The position numbers and the translations under genes were made by a program. The notes beneath the pieces were generated by a model that was given only the letters and a program-made list of their open reading frames with translations, was not told where the DNA came from and searched no databases. A stretch of 34,481 nucleotides of DNA from Acidobacteriota bacterium. GTDB taxonomy: Bacteria > Acidobacteriota > Terriglobia > Terriglobales > Acidobacteriaceae. The DNA lies in NCBI GenBank assembly GCA_013290025.1, contig JABCYV010000022.1:1-34481 (forward strand), in the 5' to 3' direction. Within the stretch, counting starts at the first letter, position 1. The number at the start of each line of letters is the position of its first letter. Positions 26,061-33,870 of this stretch are shown piece by piece.

Positions 26061-27179
26061 TCATGCAGCCGCTGATTGCGCCGGAAGTAGATCCTGATAC
26101 AGATCCAAATATTCATCGATCATGCGCTTGGCAGTAAAGCACTCGCGGGCGCGCTGATAGGCGCGGTTCGCATAGCCGCGACATAGGTCCCGCTCATCGC
26201 TCAGGCGCCGAATCACGGCTGCCAAGCTGTTGGCGTCATTCGCTCGGAAGTAGAGGGCGGCGTCGCTCCAAAGTTCCCGGTGGGAAGGAATGTCGTTGGC
26301 GATGATGGCGCAACGGGAAAGCGCAGCTTCTACCGTCGTCATGCCGGAAGGCTCATATCGCGACGTGGCAGCATAGATGGAGGCCCGGCTGTAGAGAGTG
26401 CGCAGCTGCGCCTCGGTTTGCGGACCTTTTAACGCCATGCAGACCCGATCGACGGCAACTTTGACGTCGGCCCGAATGGGAATCTTGGGAGATGTCACCG
26501 GGGCGTCTGATCCGACGATGCAGACAGGGAGCGGGTGCTCATGTTGGGTCAATAGAGAAACCTGCTTGCCGGCGTCCCACAGTCGACCTACCGCCAGGAC
26601 GGAATCATCCTTGCTGACATATGGATTGAAGAAGATTGGGTTGCGTCCGTTGTAAATCACAGAGTCGCGGCGCGGACGCGTATAGCAGGCCCGGAGGGTG
26701 TCCAACATCCAGACCGTCGGTGCAACCACGGCACTGGCCTGCTCCAAGCCACGAATTACCATTTCTCTGTACCACTTCACCCAGCGGGTCTGTTTCGGCT
26801 CATTCCCATGAATCGCTTTCCACCAACTGATCATGTCCCCGTGGGCCACGACTACGCGCGGAATTTCAACTGGGAGGCCGCCATAGCACAACTGATTCAG
26901 GTGCAAAAGATCGGGCTTTAACTCCTGCACCAGAGCTGTGATATAAGCGGAGGACGCTTCCAGATCTAACTCTCCTTCCTGCATCCAGTCCAAACGAAAT
27001 GCCGTGGGACGGTATTCCAGGCCGTGCAGATTATCCATCCAGGAGGTTTGCTCGGGCAGAGGAATCTCGCCGAGGCTGACCAGAGTGACACGAACCCCGC
27101 GACTTACCAGTCCCGTGACCAGTTCGCGAGCGTAAGTCCAGACCCCACCCAGCGTATCGGCAGTAACTAGAACGTGCAC
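26061..27179 (-). CDS. glycosyltransferase family 4
   Basis: GT-B fold retaining glycosyltransferase of 372 residues. The N-terminal VLVTADTLGGVWTYARELV holds the acceptor-side glycine loop. The C-terminal half has VLAVGRLWDAGKQ and the donor-binding E-x7-E motif in YEPSGMTTVEAALS. GTG at 27179 is preferred because AGGAG lies six bases upstream and the fold begins at once; the frame stays open to 27431 but that part shows no domain. It resembles transferases that build exopolysaccharide or glycolipids. No other sugar gene is nearby, so the acceptor is unknown. Confidence 0.88.
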   Translation of the reverse strand: MHVLVTADTLGGVWTYARELVTGLVSRGVRVTLVSLGEIPLPEQTSWMDNLHGLEYRPTAFRLDWMQEGELDLEASSAYITALVQELKPDLLHLNQLCYGGLPVEIPRVVVAHGDMISWWKAIHGNEPKQTRWVKWYREMVIRGLEQASAVVAPTVWMLDTLRACYTRPRRDSVIYNGRNPIFFNPYVSKDDSVLAVGRLWDAGKQVSLLTQHEHPLPVCIVGSDAPVTSPKIPIRADVKVAVDRVCMALKGPQTEAQLRTLYSRASIYAATSRYEPSGMTTVEAALSRCAIIANDIPSHRELWSDAALYFRANDANSLAAVIRRLSDERDLCRGYANRAYQRARECFTAKRMIDEYLDLYQDLLPAQSAAA

Positions 27180-27346
27180 TCGCAGCTCCTGTCTCTCGCT
27201 GACATCAGTGTACGTGAGACGTCTGATTCCAGGCCCGATTATTGTAGTGTGAGAACTGGCGGTCACCGAAGGATTTTTGGAACCTTTGTCGACGCAGTGC
27301 GCAAATTGTTGCACAGGAAGGATCAGGCAATACTCGAGCAGTGGCT

Positions 27347-27631
27347 TTAGCGTGCCGCTTGGTTTGCGTAACCCTCGTATCCCCGTAAGTAGCCGGCCGT
27401 GAAAGACGCTCGATCCGCCTCGGTGGCCCATCGTCCCCTGACAACATGGGGCGCAACTCCGTTTTCGGCTGCAAGCCTTCCCAGATACAATCCATCGCGG
27501 AACGCGCCATCAGTGGCGTGGCTGACGTTTTCGCTCGCGCTCAGACTGTTCGGCTGACGCTGGACGTGAAACACTGACACCGTTCCCATGCTGAGCGCGA
27601 TCACAGATGCGAATAGTGAAACCCTGTTCAT
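27347..27631 (-). CDS. small secreted protein, unknown
   Basis: A 94-residue protein with a probable signal peptide (MNRVSLFASVIALSMGTVSV). The mature part contains FRDGLYLGRLAAENG and RWATEADRASFTAGYLRGYEGY, which looks like a real short helical domain rather than random sequence. ATG at 27631 is preferred to a TTG at 27646. A set of four 11-bp direct repeats lies about 90 bp upstream, suggesting regulation. I do not recognise the family. Confidence 0.65.
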   Translation of the reverse strand: MNRVSLFASVIALSMGTVSVFHVQRQPNSLSASENVSHATDGAFRDGLYLGRLAAENGVAPHVVRGRWATEADRASFTAGYLRGYEGYANQAAR

Positions 27632-27718
27632 TGCTTTGTACCCCAAATCTTTTTCGATTCGCTCGGTTCTGTATCTCTTGTCGACGAGACAAGCCTAAGG
27701 CGGGCGGAAGGTGACCTT

Positions 27719-27762
27719 GTCATTTAGCGGTCACTTATTGGTCAACTGTTGGTTATCTTTTT
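27719..27762. promoter_or_regulatory. four 11-bp direct repeats (Pho-box-like array)
   Basis: Four tandem 11-mers: GTCATTTAGCG, GTCACTTATTG, GTCAACTGTTG and GTTATCTTTTT, in perfect 11-base register. Helically phased TGTCA/GGTCA repeats with AT-rich spacers are the layout bound by OmpR/PhoB-family regulators. They lie between the end of the receiver-like gene and the start of the small secreted protein gene. Confidence 0.5.
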
Positions 27763-27810
27763 GTCGGAGACTTGTAACGCTTCACGCGGAACGACAGCCA
27801 GGAGGGCGGC

Positions 27811-28299
27811 CTAGGTCGAGGCTTCGAGTTTGATGCGCATTTCCCGAGCCAGTTCATAAACGGCGCGCATTTTAGTCTCAGCTGTGGCTTGAAGGTTGGG
27901 GGTTTGAAGGGCCAGCTCGCAGGATAGTAGGATCGCCGTTATCGTATCTTTTAATTCATTGCGCAGGCCTTGTTCCGCGCCTTGGCGCGCTAGCAGGACC
28001 TCTCGCTTGCGGCGGTGCAGAGCCGCACGCAGTTCGCGCACTACTCGCTCCATTCCGCAGATAGCAAAATTTACGTAAACGGGGATTGCCGTCCCGACAT
28101 GCTGTAAGACCATCTCGCTGTCATCAGGCTCAGCTTCCAGGAACGACTGATCAATCACGACTGCGGAATATTCGTGGGCGCGCAGTTTGGCTGCTGCCTC
28201 CCGCAGCGTAGCGGCGACCTCCACCGGCTCCCGAATCTCTTCCTCGAGCCTCACTGCCCAGTCGCGACCTTTCGCGTAAGGCGTGATGAGTAGAATCAT
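27811..28299 (-). CDS. degenerate receiver + DHp-like signalling protein
   Basis: A 162-residue protein with two parts. Residues 1-90 look like a receiver domain (VVIDQ with Asp50 at the phosphoacceptor place) but the N-terminal acidic pair is missing. Residues ~100-160 look like a histidine-kinase dimerisation helix pair: LRNELKDTITAILLSCEL aligns with the usual HELRTPLTAIL box, with Asn114 in place of the phosphorylated His. There is no ATP-binding domain. It may act as a phosphorylation-independent signalling adaptor or dimerisation partner. No cognate kinase is adjacent, though a two-component pair lies 1 kb away. Confidence 0.7.
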   Translation of the reverse strand: MILLITPYAKGRDWAVRLEEEIREPVEVAATLREAAAKLRAHEYSAVVIDQSFLEAEPDDSEMVLQHVGTAIPVYVNFAICGMERVVRELRAALHRRKREVLLARQGAEQGLRNELKDTITAILLSCELALQTPNLQATAETKMRAVYELAREMRIKLEAST

Positions 28300-28474
28300 G
28301 CCATTTGACGTGCACGTCTGCCGCCACGACTTTGACTGATGAAAGCATTGCGTTTAGAGCGGCGCTGGCTTCTGTCGTTCCCATGACGGGAAGTCCCGCT
28401 CCTTTTCCCGAACGACTGATCGGATATCTCACACGGCGGGTGGCCCGGGCAACTTCCGGATTGAATTCTACTCT

Positions 28475-28510
28475 GGAGGGTGCCCCGTCCAAGCTGTGCT
28501 TGGGCGGGGA
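28475..28510 (+). repeat. REP sequence, left copy
   Basis: Begins with the tetranucleotide GGAG, as REPs of other bacteria do with GTAG/GGAG. The hairpin is CCCCGTCCAAGC (28483-28494), loop TGT, GCTTGGGCGGGG (28498-28509), with one G-T mismatch in the stem. Confidence 0.8.
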
Positions 28511-28558
28511 TGTTCGTTCGTCACAGAATGGGGCGCGGTATGGAACTAGGCTTCTCCT

Positions 28559-29137
28559 ATGCCTTGGGGGCTAAAGCGGTTCCAACAGTCCGGCCAGCTT
28601 CATTTCCTTACCTTCAGTTGTTACCGCAGACGAGCGAACTTCCAGAGCATACGATCCCGCGCCACCTTTGAAGCCTCCCTCGAAACAGTCCGCCAAGGGT
28701 ACAGGCTCTGGGTGTACGGTTACGTGGCGATGCCGGAACACGTACACCTTCTGGTGAACGAACCCCAGCGATGCGGCTTAGCGCGAGCCTTGCAATCGTT
28801 GAAGCAATCGGTCGCGCGTACCCTGGCGTTGCGAGCTGCGGATCCCTTCTGGCAGGCTCGCTACTACGATTTCAATGTCTGGAGCGAGCACAAGTTCTTG
28901 GAGAAGCTGCGCTACATTCATTGGAATCCAGTGCAGCGGGCGCTGGTCGCGCGGCCAGAGGACTGGAAGTGGAGCAGCTTTCGCCACTATGTGAGCGGCG
29001 AACCCGGAACAGTGGAAATTGAATCGCAATGGACGGTGCGGACTAGTGAGCGCATGGGCATCTTTCCCATGGTGCAGACACCGCCTAAGGAAAGTCCCCG
29101 CCCAAGCAGAGCTTGGACGGGGCACCCTCCGGAGTAA
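28559..29137 (+). CDS. REP-associated tyrosine transposase (RAYT)
   Basis: Y1-transposase-like HUH nuclease of 192 residues that is expected to cut and join single-stranded REP DNA. The N-terminal GQLHFLTFSCYRRRANFQ is typical. The HUH motif is EHVHLLV in YGYVAMPEHVHLLVNEPQ (about residue 62). The catalytic Tyr is in EKLRYIHWNPVQRALV, followed by WKWSSFRHYVSGEPG. The coding region runs through the right-hand REP, so the last 15 or so residues (SPRPSRAWTGHPPE) are encoded by the repeat. ATG at 28559 leaves about 50 bases after the left REP. Confidence 0.92.
   Translation: MPWGLKRFQQSGQLHFLTFSCYRRRANFQSIRSRATFEASLETVRQGYRLWVYGYVAMPEHVHLLVNEPQRCGLARALQSLKQSVARTLALRAADPFWQARYYDFNVWSEHKFLEKLRYIHWNPVQRALVARPEDWKWSSFRHYVSGEPGTVEIESQWTVRTSERMGIFPMVQTPPKESPRPSRAWTGHPPE
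29095..29130 (-). repeat. REP sequence, right copy (inverted)
   Basis: Hairpin CCCCGCCCAAGC (29096-29107), loop AGA, GCTTGGACGGGG (29111-29122), ending in CTCC, the reverse complement of the GGAG tag. It matches the left copy at 35 of 36 positions in inverted orientation and lies within the 3' end of the RAYT gene. Confidence 0.8.
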
Positions 29138-29188
29138 GATGAATGCGAGTTAGCCCGGGCCAGCCGCCTTCAGGTTCACTCTGCCAAC

Positions 29189-30595
29189 CTAATCCTGGGC
29201 GGCGTACTCCTTCAGCTTGCGATAGAGCGTCGTTTTACCAATCCCCAGCAGCTTCGCCGCCAGCAGTTTGTCTCCGTTGAGTTGCCCGATAGTGTTGATG
29301 ATGGTCTGCTTCTCCAAGTCGGCGATGGGGACAATTTTAGCCACGCCGTTTCCTCCTGCTGGCATCGTGCTTTGCACGCTGTGAATGGCGCTGGGCAAGC
29401 CGCATGCCTGGATCATGGGGCCGCTGGTGAAAGCGCAGGCCCGCTCCAGGCAGTTTTCCAGTTCACGAACGTTGCCTGGCCAATCGCAGGCTAACAAGGC
29501 CTTCATGGCGTCGTCGCTCAGGCTCCGTTCCTGTGCCGAGGCCCGCGACAGGCGCTCCAGGAAGTGCGCCGTCAGCAGCGGAATGTCCTGGCGACGTTCG
29601 CGCAATGCCGGAATCCGCAAGCTGAGCACATTCAGCCGGAAATAAAGATCCCGCCGGAACGTGCCCTGCGCCACCGCCTGCTCCAGGTCGCGGTTCGTGG
29701 CCGCCAGTATTCTGACGTTGATGGGGACGCGTTTGGTGCTTCCCACTGGACGGATTTCCTTCTCCTGAATCGAACGTAACAGCTTCGCCTGGAGGTCCAC
29801 CGACAACTCACCTACCTCATCCAGAAACACGGTGCCGCCCTCGGCGATGGCGAGCAGGCCCTCGCGGGACTGTACCGCGCCGGTGAAGGCTCCCTTGACA
29901 TAGCCGAAGAGTTCACTCTCGATCAGAGTCGGGACCAGCGACCCGCAGTCGACGGGAATAAATGGCTTGTCATGGAATGGTCCTGAGTAGTGAATGGATC
30001 GTGCCACTATTTCCTTGCCGGTTCCGCTCTCTCCCAGGATCAGAACCGGATGGTTGCTGTGCGCTGCCTTGGCGATGATCCGGTAAAGCTTCTCCATCTC
30101 GGGCGCCCGGCCGACGATGCTGCCGAAGCCTTGTTTGGATTTGATTTTCTCCCGCAACAGTCGATTTTCTGTTTTCAATTTCAAGTGCCCCGAGACACGC
30201 TGCAACAGCAGCTTCAGCTCGTCCATACTGAAAGGCTTGGTGACATAGTCGTATGCGCCATTCTTCATGGCCTGCACCGCCGATTGCACCGTTCCATAAC
30301 CGGTCACCACAATGACCACTGCATCGGCGCGTCGTTCGCGGATCTGATGCAAAGCTTCGAGCCCTCCCGCGCCCGGTAATTTCAGGTCGAGCAGCACTAC
30401 GTCGACGCCTTGGGCATCCAGCATGCGGTAAGAGTGCTCGGCCGAGTCGGCCACGCAGGTGTTGAAACCCAGGGATTGGGCGACTTCCCGGCAGGCTTCC
30501 CGAATAGCGCGCTCATCATCCACGATCATCAGATTCAGCAGGTTCGCGCCCTCGAGTTGGGGCAGGATGGGCGCGCTAGCAACCGCGGTTGTCAT
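29189..30595 (-). CDS. sigma54-dependent response regulator, NtrC family
   Basis: Three-domain activator of RpoN promoters, 468 residues. Receiver with acidic pair VDDE (26-28) and phosphoacceptor Asp70 in VVLLDLKLPG. AAA+ domain with Walker A GESGTGKE and the sigma54 contact loop GAFTGA, followed by GGTVFLDEVGELS. A Fis-type helix-turn-helix ends the protein (KLLAAKLLGIGKTTLYRKLKEY). All key residues are present. It lies 30 bases downstream of its likely kinase. Target genes cannot be named from this window. Confidence 0.96.
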   Translation of the reverse strand: MTTAVASAPILPQLEGANLLNLMIVDDERAIREACREVAQSLGFNTCVADSAEHSYRMLDAQGVDVVLLDLKLPGAGGLEALHQIRERRADAVVIVVTGYGTVQSAVQAMKNGAYDYVTKPFSMDELKLLLQRVSGHLKLKTENRLLREKIKSKQGFGSIVGRAPEMEKLYRIIAKAAHSNHPVLILGESGTGKEIVARSIHYSGPFHDKPFIPVDCGSLVPTLIESELFGYVKGAFTGAVQSREGLLAIAEGGTVFLDEVGELSVDLQAKLLRSIQEKEIRPVGSTKRVPINVRILAATNRDLEQAVAQGTFRRDLYFRLNVLSLRIPALRERRQDIPLLTAHFLERLSRASAQERSLSDDAMKALLACDWPGNVRELENCLERACAFTSGPMIQACGLPSAIHSVQSTMPAGGNGVAKIVPIADLEKQTIINTIGQLNGDKLLAAKLLGIGKTTLYRKLKEYAAQD

Positions 30596-30625
30596 GTTGC
30601 ATCACCTCGTCTTGAGTTCGGATTT

Positions 30626-31786
30626 CTACGATTCAGGTTCCTGGGCATCTTCCTGGGCCAATTCTGGAGCAACCCGCGGCAAGCGAACTGACACCTGAGT
30701 GCCTCGGCCCGGCTCACTCTCCACTACGACGGTTCCTCCACGCTCTTTCACAATGCCAAACACGGTGGCGAGTCCCAACCCGTTGCCAAGCCCGGGCTGC
30801 TTGGTCGTGAAGAAAGGTTCGAACAAATGGGAACGTGTTTCTACATTCATGCCCGAACCAGTGTCAGTGACCGTGATCTCAACGCAGGGCGTCAGGCTCG
30901 ATTTTTGATCAGTCGAATGAGCGAGAAAGTCCGCGCAGTTTCGCGTCTTTACCGTTACGCGGCCGCCATCCGGCATGACGTCGCGGGCGTTCAGCACCAG
31001 GTTCATCACGATCTGCTGAACCTGGGACGGATTGATCATGACCGAACCCAGATCGTCGGCTAGTGACGTAACCAGTTCGATATTTTCACCAATCAACCGT
31101 GCCAGGAGTTCACGCATACTGCTCACGATGTCATTTACTGACAGCGCATGCTCCCTGACCGTTCGCGGACGCGCAATCGCCAGCAACTGCTGGATCAAGG
31201 CGGCACTCTGCTCGCCAGCCATGCGAATCTCCTGCGCATGGTGTCGCAAACGGCGATTGCTTCCCAGACCGGCGATCAACAGATCGCAATAGAGCATGAT
31301 TCCGGTGATCAAGTTATTGAAGTCGTGAGCGACGCCGCCTAGGAGCCGGCCGACTGCCTCCATCTTCTGGGACTCCTGCAATTGCTGCTCGGAGCGCTTC
31401 TGCAGAGTGACATCGCGGACGCTAACAATCAGAAGATCGCGGTCTCTGACTCGGAAACCGGCGCACGAGACTTTGACGCATATGCGGGTACCGTCGCGGC
31501 GCACGCCAGTGAAGTCTGCGGCGGGCCAGCCCAGATTGATGTCGCTCGAAGTCCTAACCTCGGGGCGATCCGCAATAACAAACTCCGGCCAGCTCCGGCC
31601 GTGGATCTCAGAGTTTTGCGAATACCCAAACAGCTGGACAAAGGCCGGATTGGCGTGAAGGACCCGGCCGCACTCACCACGTTCAACCACGGCCAAACTC
31701 GCCGGGCAGGCCTCCATAGCGGCGGTCAGCATCAAGTAATCCGGCGATCCTTCCGGTTCGGTCCGAAACTGCGCCCTAGCGCTCAT
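30626..31786 (-). CDS. PAS-domain sensor histidine kinase
   Basis: A 386-residue soluble kinase. A PAS domain spans about residues 20-130 (HANPAFVQLFGYS, then DGTRICVKVS, ending VRDVTLQKRSEQQLQ). The H-box GGVAHDFNNLITGI has His154. ATP-binding boxes follow: NLVLNARDVMPDGG, DTGSGM and GLGLATVFGIVKERGG. No membrane segments, so the signal is probably cytoplasmic. It is paired with the NtrC-type regulator. Its ATG overlaps the stop of a small upstream ORF (ATGA) and has only a weak ribosome binding site of its own. Confidence 0.95.
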   Translation of the reverse strand: MSARAQFRTEPEGSPDYLMLTAAMEACPASLAVVERGECGRVLHANPAFVQLFGYSQNSEIHGRSWPEFVIADRPEVRTSSDINLGWPAADFTGVRRDGTRICVKVSCAGFRVRDRDLLIVSVRDVTLQKRSEQQLQESQKMEAVGRLLGGVAHDFNNLITGIMLYCDLLIAGLGSNRRLRHHAQEIRMAGEQSAALIQQLLAIARPRTVREHALSVNDIVSSMRELLARLIGENIELVTSLADDLGSVMINPSQVQQIVMNLVLNARDVMPDGGRVTVKTRNCADFLAHSTDQKSSLTPCVEITVTDTGSGMNVETRSHLFEPFFTTKQPGLGNGLGLATVFGIVKERGGTVVVESEPGRGTQVSVRLPRVAPELAQEDAQEPES

Positions 31787-32007
31787 GGTTCAACCGATCT
31801 TTCTGTCCCTGCCGGGTCCGAATCAGGAAAGCATTGATCAGAATTAACGTTTGATGAAAGCAGAACGCACAGCCGCCCAGTATCGAAAGGCGGAATCTCC
31901 TCCCAAATCGGGAACATCGCTGCAACACCCAGCGCCTCTGGGCTCTCCCCATTGGGGAAGTGTAGGCAAATCGTGCTGCCCGTGCTAAGGGCGCACGTCA
32001 CATGCAA
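31783..32007 (-). CDS. possible small upstream ORF of the kinase, unknown
   Basis: A 74-codon frame from a TTG at 32007 (GTG two codons later is possible) ends in a TGA that overlaps the kinase ATG by 4 bases. This layout fits translational coupling, and the kinase lacks a strong ribosome binding site of its own. The peptide has no recognised motif, and there is no clear ribosome binding site here either. It may be non-coding leader. Confidence 0.25.
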   Translation of the reverse strand: MHVTCALSTGSTICLHFPNGESPEALGVAAMFPIWEEIPPFDTGRLCVLLSSNVNSDQCFPDSDPAGTERSVEP

Positions 32008-32216
32008 TTGTGATGAAAGAACAACCTGCTCAGATCTGGCTGTGGAGAGTGCGTTGTGGCACCGAGCTTGGCGACAAGGATCATCCTCGTCCGCGACCGA
32101 GCACGCACCGTCTTTTCATGATTAACTGGGATAAGCAGAATCGGATGTATGAAGCGAGTCAGGATGCACGCGACAGAGTCGGCTCGATGCCAAAATGCTT
32201 GCTCCCCCAACCGTCA

Positions 32217-32292
32217 ACCACGAAGGACACGAAGAACACGAAGGGAAATCGTTAGAGCCCAATCCTTCGTGTAACTTCCTGTCCTTCGTGGT
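32217..32292. repeat. 'acacgaag' inverted repeat, intact copy
   Basis: The left arm (32217-32244) is the near-perfect reverse complement of the right arm (32263-32292), with few mismatches and one indel, around an 18-base loop. Each arm is built of ACGAAG-type units. The right arm matches 8225-8254 at 27 of 30 positions. Confidence 0.75.
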
Positions 32293-32432
32293 TGATACCG
32301 ATGCGGTAGCGAAATCGGTTGGATAAGGTTCCAGCACACCCAGACGGGCCCTCCGGGACTTACAAAATTGTACGTACTTCCGGCGGCGCGCGGCGCGTTG
32401 TACCCTGTTTGGAGCGATGCAACCTCAGGGTT

Positions 32433-32453
32433 CGGAAGTCTCACCGACTTCCG
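32433..32453. promoter_or_regulatory. 8-bp inverted repeat upstream of NmrA-like gene
   Basis: CGGAAGTC-TCACC-GACTTCCG is a perfect inverted repeat ending 34 bases before the ATG at 32488. Position and form suit either an operator overlapping the promoter or an mRNA leader hairpin. Confidence 0.4.
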
Positions 32454-32487
32454 GGCAGCGTGATACAGCCATTCTTAGGAGGACAAC

Positions 32488-33357
32488 ATGATCTTAGTTA
32501 CTGGAGCTTCAGGTAGTGTCGGAAGTGCGGTCCTGCGAGAAGTTCTCAACAGTGGCAAACCGGCGAGCGCGATGTATCGCTCAAGGGAGGATGCGGCGAA
32601 GTCATCCGGAGGTTCTCCCACTCGTGTGGCCGATTTTGCGGACAAGCCAAGTCTGCGGCGAGCTTTGGACGGCGTTGAAACTGTGTATCTCGTGTGCTCG
32701 CCGATACGCGAACTGGTGGATCTCGAGAGCAGCATGATAGACGCTTGCCGGGAAGGTGGGGTCCACTACGTAGTGTTGAACTCTGCTCTTGGCGCCGGAG
32801 ATTATCCGAAATCGTTTCCCAGTTGGCACCGAAAGGTTGAGGAGAAACTCAAGGCTTCCGGTTTGGCCTACGCGATTCTGCGCCCGAACAGCTTCATGCA
32901 AAACATGCAGACCTATTACGCATCTAGCATCAGATCACAAGGAGCCTTCTACGTGGCGATGGAAAATGCGCGCATAAGCTTCATTGACGTGCGCGATCTG
33001 GCTCGCGTGGCCGCAAAGATGCTGACATCGCCGGAGCATCAAGGCCAGACGTACGAACTGAACGGACCCGAGGCCCTCACCTACGGGGAAGTAGCTGACA
33101 AGATCTCCCGTGTGACCGGCCGAAAAGTGCGGTATGTAGACATTCCAGAAGAAGCCCAGAGGAAGTCCATGCTCGAACTAGGAATGCCGGAATGGCAGGT
33201 TACCGCTTTGCTGGATTTGCAGGCGTACTACACCGGAGGGAAGGGCGCTGACGTCGACGATACGCTTCCCAAGCTTCTCGGCCAGTCCCCGAGGACGATG
33301 GATCAGTTTCTGGCGGAGTTCGCGGCTGATTTTGCTGAACAGCGTGCCACAGCATAG
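32488..33357 (+). CDS. NmrA-like NAD(P)-binding reductase (atypical SDR)
   Basis: Atypical SDR of the NmrA/quinone-oxidoreductase-2 type, 289 residues. The N-terminal TGASGSVG is the NAD(P) motif, and ADFADKPSLRRALDGVETVYLV is the usual next strand-helix unit. ILRPNSFMQN and ISFIDVRDLARVAAKML are typical further on; the classical YxxxK is not evident. Start is decided by AGGAGGA just before ATG 32488. It precedes the SnoaL-like gene by only 9 bases, so the two form an operon. Likely a redox-responsive reductase; the substrate is unknown. Confidence 0.9.
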   Translation: MILVTGASGSVGSAVLREVLNSGKPASAMYRSREDAAKSSGGSPTRVADFADKPSLRRALDGVETVYLVCSPIRELVDLESSMIDACREGGVHYVVLNSALGAGDYPKSFPSWHRKVEEKLKASGLAYAILRPNSFMQNMQTYYASSIRSQGAFYVAMENARISFIDVRDLARVAAKMLTSPEHQGQTYELNGPEALTYGEVADKISRVTGRKVRYVDIPEEAQRKSMLELGMPEWQVTALLDLQAYYTGGKGADVDDTLPKLLGQSPRTMDQFLAEFAADFAEQRATA

Positions 33358-33366
33358 GAGGGCTGG

Positions 33367-33777
33367 ATGGATGCACTGAACGCGAAGACCGGAATGACGC
33401 AAGCGGAAATGAAACGATTCATTCGAAATCACTTTGAAGAGTTCGTGAATCGGAAGAATCTGGATATCGCCGATCTCAATTTCGCGCCGGACTTCGTGGA
33501 TCACGGCGCCGATGTGCCGCCGGGGACATTGCCAGGTCCGGCCGGGGCCAAACAGTACGTCGGCGGCGCCTACAAACGGTTTCCCGACATTCACGTGGAC
33601 ATCGAAGGCCTGATCGCCGAGGACGATAAAGTCGTAGTAAGAAACAAGTGGACTGGGACCGACGCTACGACGAAAAAATCAATTCAATTCTCGGGCATTG
33701 TCATCTGGAGGATCGCAAACCGGAAGATTGCCGAGCGCTGGGCATATCTGCAAGCATCACATTCGTCGCCGACTTAG
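33367..33777 (+). CDS. SnoaL-like ester cyclase family protein
   Basis: A 136-residue NTF2-fold protein of the SnoaL-like type. Motifs: helical start MTQAEMKRFIRNHFEEFVNR, then APDFVDHGADVPPG, FPDIHVDIEGLIAEDDKVVV and a final IVIWRIANRKIAERWAYL. Bacterial members outside polyketide clusters have no fixed role; many are small-molecule hydrolases or isomerases. AGGAGG precedes the ATG at 33367. Second gene of the NmrA-like operon. Confidence 0.87.
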   Translation: MDALNAKTGMTQAEMKRFIRNHFEEFVNRKNLDIADLNFAPDFVDHGADVPPGTLPGPAGAKQYVGGAYKRFPDIHVDIEGLIAEDDKVVVRNKWTGTDATTKKSIQFSGIVIWRIANRKIAERWAYLQASHSSPT

Positions 33778-33809
33778 CGAGCGGATTTCACGATCGCTTC
33801 AAACAACAA

Positions 33810-33840
33810 GGAGGAGACAGCCAATTTCGGCCGCTCCTCC
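33810..33840. terminator. hairpin between convergent genes
   Basis: GGAGGAG (33810-33816) pairs with CTCCTCC (33834-33840), with a smaller inner stem. It lies between the SnoaL-like gene and the convergent Asp-box gene. No long T-tract follows, so termination efficiency is uncertain. Confidence 0.4.
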
Positions 33841-33870
33841 GTGGATTTGTGAAGCCCTTCGGCAGACAGG

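Larger units (their letters stand above)
28468..29137 (+). mobile_element. RAYT unit bracketed by inverted REP hairpins
   Basis: The RAYT gene lies between two REP sequences in opposite orientation (28475-28510 and 29095-29130). The two 36-bp arms are reverse complements with a single mismatch, and weaker similarity extends 7 bp further out on both sides. This is the arrangement of a self-contained RAYT/REP unit. Flanking sequence shows no obvious target-site duplication, as expected for Y1/HUH transposition. Confidence 0.8.
32008..32487. other. intergenic region between kinase and NmrA-like genes
   Basis: About 480 bases without a convincing gene. It holds the long inverted repeat at 32217-32292 and a hairpin at 32433-32453. 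The open frames here (32010-32255 plus, 31998-32210 minus) show no domain and run into the repeat. Promoters for the divergent genes must lie here but none is clear. Confidence 0.5.

Noticed and set aside
26061-27431. Longer start for the glycosyltransferase
   Set aside because: The extra 84 residues before GTG 27179 show no domain, and GTG 27179 has AGGAG at ideal spacing.
28305-28574. Plus-strand frame upstream of RAYT
   Set aside because: Runs through the left REP hairpin, has no ribosome binding site or recognisable domain, and reads like intergenic sequence.
32056-32071. sigma54-like site TGGCAC-N5-TTGGC
   Set aside because: The essential GC at -12 is GG here, and the nearest plus-strand gene is over 400 bases away.
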